A stretch of DNA of 64,000 nucleotides from Planktothrix serta PCC 8927 (GTDB lineage: Bacteria; Cyanobacteriota; Cyanobacteriia; Cyanobacteriales; Microcoleaceae): positions 93,151 to 157,150 of the forward strand of contig NZ_LR734855.1 in the NCBI RefSeq assembly GCF_900010725.2, read 5' to 3'. A program made the translations under genes and the position numbers. Position 1 is the stretch's first letter. Each line of letters begins with the position of its first letter. The notes beneath the pieces are model-generated. The model was not told the origin of the DNA. It worked only from the letters and a program-made list of their open reading frames with translations, and ran no database searches. This document shows positions 8,821 to 16,698 of this stretch, piece by piece.

Positions 8821-10110
8821 ATGAGTCAGTTAGGAATAAATCTCGTATCAGCAGGAACAATATTCCTGATTATGGTGATTGTGATCCTCCTGATTCTTTA
8901 TTTTCGAGGAGTTTTTCGAGAGAAACATCACTATCAGGTCAGAAATCTCCCGCCACCCACCGCCGATAATTTTGCGTTTACGATCGCCTGTTTATCCGAT
9001 TCCTACATCACCGCCGGACAAGTAACGGGGTTTTGGGTAGAAGCGGATCAGATTTATGCCGCGCGACTGGCGGCAATTCGCCAGGCCGAGACGGTCATTC
9101 AGTTTGAAACCTATATGATGACGCCTGGACATCGGGCGGATGAATTTGCCGCCGCACTGGCCGAACGTGCTCAAGCGGGGGTGAGAGTCCAACTCTTAGC
9201 GGATAATTATGGCAGTCAATCGATGTCTTCTGACTATTGGCAACGCTTAGAAGCCGCCGGGGTAGAAGTCGAATTATTTAATGAATTAAGTTGGAAAGAT
9301 TTAACTCACCATCTCAAACGCAATCATCGCAAGTTATTGTTAATTGATCAACATTTGGTGATGATTGGGGGCGCAGGAATTTCTGATGAATGGGATGGTG
9401 AATCAGAGGATTGTTCCTGTCCTTGGTTTGATTATGAAATCGCTTTTGAAGGCCCCCTAGTGGCGCGTTTAAGGGGGATTTTTCTACAACATTGGATGGA
9501 TGGCGGAGGCATTGCAGATTTGGCTTTAGATCCTCTGGTATTGCCCCCTGAACATGAACCCCAGGTAATTATTACCCCAGGAGAAGATCCGAGTTATCGA
9601 GATTCGGAAATTAGATCACTGTATCAATCTTTGATTCAGAGTTCTCAATATCGACTTTGGATTGCGAGTCCCTATTTTTTACCAGATCCAAGTTCCCGTC
9701 GAATTTTATTTGAGGCAAAGCGTAGAGGGGTAGATGTGCGGATTTTAACGATGGGAAAAACCTGTGATAAACCGTTTGTTCATTATACTTCGCGTGAATT
9801 ATATGGTGATTTATTGCAGGGGGGAATTGAGATTTATGAATATCAAAAAACGATGATGCACGCGAAAGCGTGGTTAGTCGATGATCATTGGGTAAGTTTA
9901 GGTAGTGCTAATTTTGATCCGCGTAGTTTGTTCAAAAATGATGAGTTGAATATTTCGACTTCTGAAGTGGCGGTCATTCCCCAAATTGAAGCGTTTTTTA
10001 ATCAGGGTTTTGCCAATAGTTATTTTGTGAATCGCAAAGATTGGCAACGTCGGTCTAAGGTAGAACGGTTAATCGGACAATTTTGTTTATTATTTTTCTG
10101 GCAATTGTAG
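8821..10110 (+). CDS. Phospholipase D-family protein, cardiolipin synthase-like
   Basis: 429 aa with an N-terminal membrane helix (about residues 8-30) and two HKD signatures: HRKLLLID (H169, K171, D176) followed by GGAGISDEWDGE, and HAKAWLVD (H347, K349, D354) followed by GSANFDPRSL. Two HKD motifs in one chain after a membrane anchor is the layout of bacterial cardiolipin synthases (Cls), which join phosphatidylglycerol molecules. Other PLD-superfamily phosphatidyltransferases or hydrolases look the same, so the exact substrate is open. No strong Shine-Dalgarno is seen. It may be a separate unit after petG, 72 bp downstream. Confidence 0.85.
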   Translation: MSQLGINLVSAGTIFLIMVIVILLILYFRGVFREKHHYQVRNLPPPTADNFAFTIACLSDSYITAGQVTGFWVEADQIYAARLAAIRQAETVIQFETYMMTPGHRADEFAAALAERAQAGVRVQLLADNYGSQSMSSDYWQRLEAAGVEVELFNELSWKDLTHHLKRNHRKLLLIDQHLVMIGGAGISDEWDGESEDCSCPWFDYEIAFEGPLVARLRGIFLQHWMDGGGIADLALDPLVLPPEHEPQVIITPGEDPSYRDSEIRSLYQSLIQSSQYRLWIASPYFLPDPSSRRILFEAKRRGVDVRILTMGKTCDKPFVHYTSRELYGDLLQGGIEIYEYQKTMMHAKAWLVDDHWVSLGSANFDPRSLFKNDELNISTSEVAVIPQIEAFFNQGFANSYFVNRKDWQRRSKVERLIGQFCLLFFWQL

Positions 10111-10114
10111 CAGT

Positions 10115-10204
10115 ATAGCAGGGAACAGGGAACAGGGAACAGGGAACAGGGAATGAGTTTGCTGGATGTAGAAGTGTTCTAAGTTTAATGCGTAGCACTA
10201 TAAC
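10115..10204. repeat. Composite dispersed repeat: GGGAACA heptamers plus ~33-bp segment
   Basis: About four tandem GGGAACA heptamers directly after the phospholipase-D stop are followed by a segment running from TAGAAGTGTTCTAAG to GCGTAGCACTATA. The same composite, inverted and about 85% identical in the 33-bp part, is at 48919-49046. Heptamer array and segment therefore travel or arise together. Confidence 0.75.
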
Positions 10205-10923
10205 CTAAAACAACAGTACCCAAACTCTATTTCCTTAGTGATTTCCTCTCCTGTGTTGGATGATGTAGAGTTGCACTAAGGCTTAACGCTTAGTTGCATT
10301 GCTCCCTTAACCATGATTGGGGGAAGTATAAGGATTAATGATGGGTACTGTTGTTCGTATTCGACTTCGACTTCGACAAGACAGATTGTATTGACGTTAA
10401 ACAGCGTAACCGACCTCCTAGTCAAACTGAGGAACTTCCTCGTGTATAATCCGTTAAATTTGGAGTTGTAGACTTGTTAACAACGAAGTTACATTGCTCC
10501 CAATTAGTTAATTTGAGGAAATATCAGCAACCAAAGGAAGAGGTGCTGCGGAAGATGACAGACGTTAGATGAAACAGTATTTTAACCTCCTAATTTCACT
10601 CAACCTCGATGCTCAATAAAACGTGTTTAAGACCTCCTATTAAATCGAGATAGTACCACTTGAACATCGTTTACTTATCTGTCAAAGAAGCTGTTTGTTT
10701 GCTTCTGTTTATACAATAATCATTCCTCTGGTGAATTGCAAGTGAAATCTATTAAAGTTAATCATTTGATCAATGAACACTCTCGCAATTGTAAACTTAA
10801 GTAACAGAAGCCGACGGAGTGGATCAGCACCTAATCCCGACCCAGAAGGGATAACAACCGCTAAAACCGTTAACATCGTTGCTGAAAATAGGCTCCAAAA
10901 AAAGGACGATCTGGGAATGGAAA
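10205..10923. other. Gene-free stretch with internal repeats
   Basis: No convincing coding frame on either strand over ~700 bp. It contains a perfect 13-bp inverted pair (AACAACAGTACCC at 10209, GGGTACTGTTGTT at 10343), a direct repeat AGTT(G/A)CATTGCTCCC at 10292 and 10487, and three ACCTCCTA motifs (10412-10420, 10585-10592, 10632-10639; AGGAGGT on the minus strand). The order suggests a structured or duplicated non-coding element; its identity is unknown. Confidence 0.5.
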
Positions 10924-11292
10924 CTACTTCCGCAGCAGTTGTTTAATCGTACTCAAGAGTTCTTCGGGATGGAAAGGTTTCGAGATATAAGCATCGGCTC
11001 CTTGTTTAATTCCCCAGTAGCGATCAAATTCTTCACTTTTACTAGAACACATGACCACGGGAACATTCTGGGTTTTGGGGTTCTTTTTAATATGGCGACA
11101 GAGTTCATAGCCATTCATGTTAGGCATAACAATATCTAACACCACCAAATCCAGTTGCTTGATCTGTTCAATTTGTTTTAAGGCTTCTACCCCATCTCCG
11201 ACTGAGATCACATCCACACCACTTTTACTCAACATTCCAGCAATCATCTCTCGGAGGGAGATGCTATCATCGACAATCATAACTGTAGTCAT
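10924..11292 (-). CDS. CheY-like single-domain response regulator
   Basis: 122 aa, a lone receiver domain. The acidic pocket is D8-D9, the phospho-acceptor is D53 (VVLDIVMPNMNG), the switch Ser is S83 and the conserved Lys is K105 (SKPF). No output domain follows, so it works by protein-protein contact, as CheY, PilG and PilH do. Similar stand-alone receivers in cyanobacteria act in type IV pilus motility and phototaxis, but no kinase or pilus gene is adjacent, so that role is only a possibility. The upstream leader (minus strand, about 11293-11520) contains a strong hairpin. Confidence 0.9.
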   Translation of the reverse strand: MTTVMIVDDSISLREMIAGMLSKSGVDVISVGDGVEALKQIEQIKQLDLVVLDIVMPNMNGYELCRHIKKNPKTQNVPVVMCSSKSEEFDRYWGIKQGADAYISKPFHPEELLSTIKQLLRK

Positions 11293-11456
11293 ATCGTTTA
11301 TATTTTTAGTTATTGAAATTAAGTTAAACTAAGACTGCGTAGGCTGCCCCAAGGTTAGCGACAGGTTATCGAAAATTTACCCATTTTCAAGAGTGTATTT
11401 GCATTTTTTTGATAATTTGTGAGTTTGATAGTACCCATACGTCCATTTTATAGGTT

Positions 11457-11485
11457 CCCGTCGCCTAACCAAATAGGCATTCGGG
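11457..11485 (-). promoter_or_regulatory. Structured leader hairpin upstream of the response regulator
   Basis: Read on the minus strand, CCCGA-AT-GCCTA-TTTGGT-TAGGC-GA-CGGG forms a two-tier hairpin with an internal loop, about 165 nt upstream of the receiver-domain start, in an otherwise gene-free 375-bp stretch (11293-11668). It does not match a riboswitch consensus that I can recall. There is no U-run, so it is not an obvious terminator. Function unassigned. Confidence 0.4.
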
Positions 11486-11648
11486 CTGCTAGTCAAGATT
11501 CAGCTAACCTACTATGGGAGTTATTCTTATTCTAGCGGGTTGTTGTGCTTAAAACATCCATCCTTTAAGAGTTTAGTTCTTGAGATCGGTTATATTGGTT
11601 TGGCAATCGGCTACAAAACCATCACAGAGGTATTGTGATTGAAATCAT

Positions 11649-11705
11649 GGAGAATCGCTTAACTGCAATTGACACTCCCCCGTCAAGCTTACGCTGTGAC
11701 GGGGG
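11649..11705 (-). ncRNA. Predicted end hairpin and guide of TnpB reRNA (omega RNA), element 1
   Basis: On the minus strand a hairpin with nine-base arms around CCCCCGTCA/TGACGGGGG (11677-11705) overlaps the tnpB stop, which lies in its loop, followed by AGTGTCAA. TnpB nucleases use an RNA made from this end, with the guide read from flanking DNA just past the boundary. The predicted guide would be TTGCAGTTAAGCGATTCTCC (11668 down to 11649). RNA processing is inferred from other TnpB systems. Confidence 0.55.
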
Positions 11706-13348
11706 ATTCTTGTTTCACAGAAGAACGCTTTTCAGTGCAAGCACTAACGAGTCTTATATCTTCTCCACAAGCTTGAATTTCTGTGTGTCCCACAGTATTT
11801 GTTGACAGGATTCTTATCCCTTCTTCCCTAATATTGTGTGCTGCATTTTCATCTCGATCATGGTGAGTTTGACAGTTCGGACAAACCCATTCTCGAACAC
11901 TTAAGTTTAATGAATTATTCTTGAATTGGCAGCAATGACAAAGCTTTGTACTTGGGAAAAATCTGTCAACTTCGATTAATTTTCCGCCTTCTCTTTCCAG
12001 TTTGTAGCCCAGGAAATTAATCAGCATCCCAAAACCAGCGTCTAATACAGATTTTGCTAATTTGGTACGAGCTAACCCTTTAATACAAAGGTTTTCCACT
12101 ACAATGACTTGGTTCTCGTCAACTAACTTTCGAGAGAGTTTATGCAGAAAATCTTGTCTAGTATTCGCTATTTTTTCATGAACTTTAGCAACTCTTTTAA
12201 CTTGTTCTTTACGGTTATTAGACCCTTTTGTCTTTCGAGACAATGCTTGTTGTCTTCTTTTTAATCGTTTAGCATATTTTCGAGTAGGTTTAATTGGGTC
12301 AACCTTGCTATAGGCTTCACCGTCAAATACAGTCACTAAACTCGTTAACCCTAAGTCAATCCCTGAGATTTTCCCGGTTTTATTCGGGATTAAATTATCA
12401 GCTTCAAACAAAATAGCGGCAAAATATTTATCTGTACTGGTCTTAGACACGGTGACAGATTTAATTTTGCCGCTAATTGTTTTTGGAATCCTGGCTTTGA
12501 CAATCCCTAACTTAGGAAGTTTTACACCATTTCCTCGGATTGAACAACTTTCGGGATAACGAATGGATTGCTTTTTGTGTTTGCTTTTGAATTTAGGAAA
12601 CCTAGTTCTTTTTTGAAAAAAGTTTTTGAACGCAGTTTCCAAATTCTTTAGGGATTGCTGTAATGTAGCAGCAGTCGCTTCTTTTAGAAACAGATAATCC
12701 GGTTGCTTTTTGAGTTGGGTCAAATCCTTAGCCATATCGCAATAATTCAACCCTTTCCCTGTTTCTCCGTACTGAGTGTTAGTTTTCTCTAGGTAGTAAT
12801 TCCAAACAAATCTACAACAACCAAAGCTTTTCGCCAAGACTGTTTGCTGTTCTTTGTTTGGATACAACCTTACTTTGAGAACGTCTAACATTTCTGCTCA
12901 CATATCAACTTGTCTGGTATTATAGCGTTTAGTGTTAGAGAGTGTCAACTATGTATCACAAAGGTTTTAGATCGGTTTACAGGCTTAACGCTCATGTTGT
13001 ACTGGTCGTCAAATACCGAAGGAAAGCAATTAGTAGAGAAATCTTAACAAGGTTGCATGAAATATTTGTTGATACCCTTAAAAAATGGGATTGTACATTA
13101 TTGGAGTTTAACGGAGAATCCGATCATGTTCACTTACTGATCGACTACAAGCCCGATCAACCCCTATCAACATTAATTGGTAATCTTAAAACTGTTAGTA
13201 GCAGACTAATTCGCAAGGAATTTCCTGGTTTGGCATCTAAATATTTTTATAACAAACCTTATTTCTGGACGGGTTCTTACTTTGTTGCAAGTTGCGGTGG
13301 AGTCACGATTGAACAGCTAAAAAAATACGTTGAGCAACAAACAACCCC
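11669..13348. mobile_element. IS605-type element with divergent tnpB and tnpA, tnpA-side end probably lost
   Basis: tnpB (minus) and tnpA (plus) are divergent with 50 bp between them, as in IS605. The tnpB-side end is well defined: hairpin at 11677-11705 then AGTGTCAA, identical in its last bases to the end of the second element at 45600. On the other side tnpA runs into the remnant of another tnpB near 13348 with no room for a normal end hairpin, so that end appears deleted. The exact right boundary is my estimate. Confidence 0.7.
11689..12891 (-). CDS. tnpB: RNA-guided endonuclease TnpB (IS200/IS605 OrfB)
   Basis: 400 aa of full TnpB length. It starts MLDVLKVRLYPNKEQQ, the usual N-terminal helix region, and has the RuvC residues in place: Asp in GIDLGLT, Glu in VVVENL, and Asp in HDRDENAAHN. 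A zinc ribbon CHCC..CPNC lies before the last motif. All catalytic positions look intact, so it is probably an active nuclease. TnpB cuts DNA next to a short target motif using RNA from the element end and helps retain the transposon. The stop codon sits in the loop of the end hairpin. Its partner tnpA is divergent. Confidence 0.93.
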   Translation of the reverse strand: MLDVLKVRLYPNKEQQTVLAKSFGCCRFVWNYYLEKTNTQYGETGKGLNYCDMAKDLTQLKKQPDYLFLKEATAATLQQSLKNLETAFKNFFQKRTRFPKFKSKHKKQSIRYPESCSIRGNGVKLPKLGIVKARIPKTISGKIKSVTVSKTSTDKYFAAILFEADNLIPNKTGKISGIDLGLTSLVTVFDGEAYSKVDPIKPTRKYAKRLKRRQQALSRKTKGSNNRKEQVKRVAKVHEKIANTRQDFLHKLSRKLVDENQVIVVENLCIKGLARTKLAKSVLDAGFGMLINFLGYKLEREGGKLIEVDRFFPSTKLCHCCQFKNNSLNLSVREWVCPNCQTHHDRDENAAHNIREEGIRILSTNTVGHTEIQACGEDIRLVSACTEKRSSVKQESPVTA

Positions 13349-13358
13349 AGAAAATTAA
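12942..13358 (+). CDS. tnpA: IS200/IS605 Y1 transposase TnpA
   Basis: 138 aa in the ORF; an in-frame ATG at 12951 (MYHKGFRSVYRLNAHVVLVV) may be the true start. It has the HUH metal-binding pair in SDHVHLLID and the nucleophilic tyrosine in TIEQLKKYVEQQ, so the catalytic core is complete. This single-strand transposase excises and inserts IS605-type elements. The last codons (PEN and stop) lie inside sequence that belongs to a truncated tnpB on the other strand, so the natural C-terminus and the adjacent transposon end were probably replaced by a deletion. It may be expressed but unable to mobilise this copy in cis. Confidence 0.92.
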   Translation: MSTMYHKGFRSVYRLNAHVVLVVKYRRKAISREILTRLHEIFVDTLKKWDCTLLEFNGESDHVHLLIDYKPDQPLSTLIGNLKTVSSRLIRKEFPGLASKYFYNKPYFWTGSYFVASCGGVTIEQLKKYVEQQTTPEN

Positions 13359-13926
13359 TGGGATTGACGGGAATTTTCTCGGTTTTGACAACATAAATAA
13401 ATTCGGCATAAAAACAACGATTACGAGGTAAAATCCGAATCTCTTTGATGTCTTTCCATTCTAGGTTTGATGGCTTATGAAGATAAATCTCTCCCAGTCC
13501 AAACCATGCTTTTACCTGTTGCCCTAGTGGAATTCTGATTCCCTCTGGGGTTAACTTTAGCCACCTGACGGGATAGGAAACCGTAAAAAAACCCTGCTTT
13601 CTATATTTAGGAGGACGGGGTTTTTCTGTTAATTTCCCACTTTTCCAAAGTTTAAGGAGTTCCTTGTAAGAACTCATGGCTGACGCTACACTATTGCAGG
13701 TTTGTTGGGCTGATGAAACATACATGGCTTTGAAATGTCGATTATAACTTCCAGACATCTCAGAACAAATAGCAGCCCGTTTAACAAATGTTCCGGTCTT
13801 AAACAGCATTTGTCTTGCGTAGTAAAGGGCGCAATTATATACCTTGTTCGATTCAGAGCATAGATACTCTATAACGGCCCTAGTATTAGGGGTGGTATGA
13901 ATTAAGTTTTGCTGACATCCATACAT
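13303..13926 (-). pseudogene. N-terminal half of a second TnpB, cut before the RuvC domain
   Basis: 207 codons, of which about 195 (from MYGCQQNLIHTTPNTRAV to VNPINFLG) look like the N-terminal half of a different TnpB subfamily. The frame then passes into tnpA sequence read backwards and stops. The point lost is exactly where the first RuvC motif (LGIDHG-like) should begin, so no catalytic residue remains. No matching C-terminal half lies beyond the neighbouring element at 11400-11668, so this is a deletion junction and not a simple insertion. Confidence 0.85.
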
Positions 13927-14160
13927 GGTTTGTCGCTTTCTGTATACTGATCAACATTGTAGAGCATCAATTAAAAATTGACCCTGAGAAAGAAAAGTTT
14001 TGAGTATCAACACTACAATCACTCTGTCATCTATTTATCGAGTTGCCTAGTTTATGGAGTAAAAGTTATTTTTTGAGTACCGTAGGAAATGTTAGTGCTG
14101 AAACAATACAGAAATATATTGAAGATCCTAGCGGTTAAAACCACTTGAGTCGCTTTTCCA

Positions 14161-14181
14161 CCTCGCTCTGAAGAGGCGAGG
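14161..14181. repeat. GC hairpin, possible end of the truncated tnpB element
   Basis: CCTCGC-TCTGAAGAG-GCGAGG forms a hairpin 235 bp upstream of the truncated tnpB start, in the gene-free stretch 13927-14254. IS200/605 elements carry such hairpins near their ends, so this may mark the left end of the lost element. Nothing else is recognised in this stretch. Confidence 0.4.
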
Positions 14182-14254
14182 CTACCAAGCATTCCATACT
14201 TCTCTTGTGTAACAATAGTGAATTGTCGATTTTTTTCGTTTGGAGTTTTGGAGA

Positions 14255-15802
14255 ATGGCGCGTTTAGCTTTATTGAGTGTATCTGACAAACGAGGACTGA
14301 TTGAGTTTGCCAAAAGCCTAGTTGAAGAATTGGGTTTCGATTTAATCAGTAGTGGGGGCACAGCAACGGCCTTAAAAGCAGCAGGACTTCCGGTTACAAA
14401 AGTCTCCGATTATACCGGATTTCCTGAAATTTTAGGAGGACGAGTCAAAACCCTCCATCCTCGGATTCATGGGGGGATTTTAGCGCGGCGAGATCTGCCA
14501 CAAGATGTCAGCGAATTAGAAACCCATCAGATTCGGCCAATTGATTTAGTGGTAGTGAATCTTTATCCCTTTGAACAAACCATTGCTAAACCGGATGTAA
14601 CCTTAACAGATGCCATCGAAAATATTGATATTGGTGGCCCGACGTTATTACGCGCATCGGCTAAAAATTATGCCCATTTAACCGTATTATGTAACCCCGA
14701 ACAATATGGAAGTTATTTAGAAGAATTTCGTCACAAAAAGGGAGAAATTGCTTTTGAATTTCGACAACATTGTGCTTTAAAAGCCTTTCAACATACGGGA
14801 GCTTATGATCGGGCGATCGCAGCTTATTTAGAACAACAAGAACTCAGCGAAGCATCCCCTTTACCCCAAAGTTTTGTCTTAGCAGGAACCCAAATTCAAG
14901 CCTTACGATATGGCGAAAATCCCCATCAAGCAGCGGCTTGGTATCAAACCGGAACTCAACCCACAGGTTGGGCATCGGGTCAAATTTTGCAAGGCAAACC
15001 CTTAAGTTATAATAACTTAGTGGATTTAGAAGCAGCTAGACGAATTATCTGTGAGTTTCCTGATCAACCTGCTGCTGCAATTTTAAAACATACGAATCCC
15101 TGTGGTGTTGCGGTTGCGAATAGCTTAGTTACCGCTTATGAAAAAGCCTTTAATGCTGATTCAACTTCTGCTTTTGGGGGAATTGTAGCGTTAAATCGTG
15201 CCCTTGATTCAGAGACAGCCAAGGCATTAAGCAAAACCTTTTTAGAGTGTATTGTTGCCCCCAGTTGTGAGCCAGAAGCCGCACAAATTCTCAAGAAAAA
15301 ATCTAATCTCCGGGTGTTAATCTTACCGGATTTAACTCAAGGGCCAAAAGAAACTATTAAAGGAATTGCTGGCGGTTTCTTAGTGCAAACGGCGGATGAT
15401 ATTGTGGAACAGTCTACGGACTGGAAAGTGGTGACAGAAAAGCAACCGACTCCTGAAGAATTAGAGGAATTAATGTTTGCTTGGAAAGTTGTTAAACACG
15501 TTAAATCTAATGCCATTGTAGTGACGAAAAATCAGACGACCTTGGGCGTTGGGGCGGGACAAATGAACCGGGTTGGCTCTGTTGAAATAGCCCTCAAACA
15601 AGCTGGAGAAAACGCTCAAGGAGGGGTTTTAGGGAGTGATGCCTTTTTCCCCTTTGATGATTCAGTTCGCACGGCGGCGGCGGCGGGAATTTCTGCTATT
15701 GTACAACCGGGAGGTAGTATGCGAGATCAAGATTCAATTAAGGCTGCCAATGAATTAGGATTAGTGATGATTTTCACTGGAATTCGTCATTTTCTACATT
15801 AA
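14255..15802 (+). CDS. purH: Bifunctional AICAR formyltransferase / IMP cyclohydrolase
   Basis: 515 aa from ATG 14255, which has GGAG just upstream; an earlier in-frame TTG at 14240 lacks support. The N-terminal MGS-like domain starts MARLALLSVSDKRGLIEFAK and has SSGGTA and GRVKTLHPRIHGG. The C-terminal formyltransferase part has RYGENPHQ, LSYNNLVDLEAA and the KHTNPCGVAV motif, and ends with SIKAANELGL. PurH catalyses the last two steps of de novo purine synthesis in the cytoplasm (AICAR to FAICAR to IMP). Length and motifs are normal. It stands alone here with a hairpin after its stop. Confidence 0.98.
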   Translation: MARLALLSVSDKRGLIEFAKSLVEELGFDLISSGGTATALKAAGLPVTKVSDYTGFPEILGGRVKTLHPRIHGGILARRDLPQDVSELETHQIRPIDLVVVNLYPFEQTIAKPDVTLTDAIENIDIGGPTLLRASAKNYAHLTVLCNPEQYGSYLEEFRHKKGEIAFEFRQHCALKAFQHTGAYDRAIAAYLEQQELSEASPLPQSFVLAGTQIQALRYGENPHQAAAWYQTGTQPTGWASGQILQGKPLSYNNLVDLEAARRIICEFPDQPAAAILKHTNPCGVAVANSLVTAYEKAFNADSTSAFGGIVALNRALDSETAKALSKTFLECIVAPSCEPEAAQILKKKSNLRVLILPDLTQGPKETIKGIAGGFLVQTADDIVEQSTDWKVVTEKQPTPEELEELMFAWKVVKHVKSNAIVVTKNQTTLGVGAGQMNRVGSVEIALKQAGENAQGGVLGSDAFFPFDDSVRTAAAAGISAIVQPGGSMRDQDSIKAANELGLVMIFTGIRHFLH

Positions 15803-15816
15803 TTAAAATCTAAATC

Positions 15817-15850
15817 AATATTCCGATAGATTAAAATTTGTCGGAATATT
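15817..15850 (+). terminator. Hairpin after purH
   Basis: Perfect 10-bp arms AATATTCCGA/TCGGAATATT separated by 14 nt, starting 15 nt after the purH stop. No long U-run follows. Probable transcript end or 3' stabiliser. Confidence 0.55.
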
Positions 15851-15888
15851 GTGAAGCATAAATTCAACATTCAATTAGAATTACAAAG

Positions 15889-16518
15889 ATGAAAAAGAAC
15901 CCATTAAATTCAACCCTGGTAACAACAATAATTTGGGGAATCCTGCTTGTATTCCCATCGAGGGTACAAGCTCAAAATGATTTACCCAATGCTGACGACT
16001 TGCGAAGCGAACCGAATGAAGCCGAACAACAACGTTTAGATCAGCAAAAAAATCGACAAGCAATTGTTCGTCAGGGGATTCAACTGTATCAAGCTCGAAA
16101 TTATGCCGCCTCTGAAGCAATTTTTCGTCAATTAGTCGAAAATCAACCTAAAGAAGCTAAATATCATTTTTATTTAGGAAACACTTTATTTTATCAACAA
16201 AAAATCGATGAAGCCACTCAAGAATATCAAGAAGCAATTCGTTTAAATTCTCAATATGCACTGGCTTATAATGCTTTGGGATTTTTACACGCCAGTCAAG
16301 GACAATGGGATGAAGCGATCGCCCAATATCAAAAAGCCTTAGAAATTAATTCTGACTATGCGGAAGCCTTAAAAAATTTAGGTGAAGCCTTGTGGAAAAA
16401 AGGTAATACTACTGAAGCAACTAATGTGTGGAAAAAAGCCTTAGAATTATATACAAAACAGGGAAATAATAAAGCCGTCCAACAACTTGAACGAGTGTTA
16501 AATCAAACCTCACAATAA
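15889..16518 (+). CDS. Exported tetratricopeptide-repeat protein
   Basis: 209 aa. The N-terminus is a clear signal peptide (MKKNPLNS, hydrophobic core TIIWGILLVF, AQA-type cleavage site near residue 28), then a charged helix rich in Glu/Gln, then about three TPR units from residue 60 to 195 with the usual A/G/Y/P spacing (for example AKYHFYLGNTLFYQ, YALAYNALGFLHAS, YAEALKNLGEALWK). TPRs are protein-binding scaffolds, so this is probably a periplasmic adaptor. No partner is evident. The last codons belong to a unit that is tandemly duplicated downstream. Confidence 0.85.
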   Translation: MKKNPLNSTLVTTIIWGILLVFPSRVQAQNDLPNADDLRSEPNEAEQQRLDQQKNRQAIVRQGIQLYQARNYAASEAIFRQLVENQPKEAKYHFYLGNTLFYQQKIDEATQEYQEAIRLNSQYALAYNALGFLHASQGQWDEAIAQYQKALEINSDYAEALKNLGEALWKKGNTTEATNVWKKALELYTKQGNNKAVQQLERVLNQTSQ

Positions 16519-16698
16519 TATTAATTACCGGGGCGGGTTCCGTCACAATTTATAATTCCTACAGATCATCTTTATAAACCCGCCCTATTACTACAACAAA
16601 TGTTAAATCAAACCGCACAATAATATTAATTGTAGGGGCGGGTTCCGTCACAATTTATGATTTCTACAGATCACCTTTATAAACCCGCCCTATTACAT
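16497..16698. repeat. Tandem 105-bp duplication carrying a GC palindrome
   Basis: GTTAAATCAAACC(T/G)CACAAT starts at 16497 and again at 16602, a 105-bp period. Each unit holds GGGGCGGGTTCCGTCAC and TTTATAAACCCGCCC, an inverted pair related to the 6988-7819 array. Unit 1 begins inside the TPR gene and repeats its last codons. Unit 2 overlaps the 3' end of the minus-strand glycosyltransferase gene and supplies its stop codon. Confidence 0.9.

Noticed and set aside
8775-8969. 64-codon frame over the start of the phospholipase-D gene
   Set aside because: Overlaps a well-supported gene in another frame and has no family features.
10879-11332. Plus-strand frames across the response regulator
   Set aside because: Antisense shadows of the CheY-like gene.
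11293-11530. Known riboswitch (c-di-GMP, guanidine, glutamine) ahead of the response regulator
   Set aside because: None of the consensus core motifs I know fits; only a hairpin is supported.
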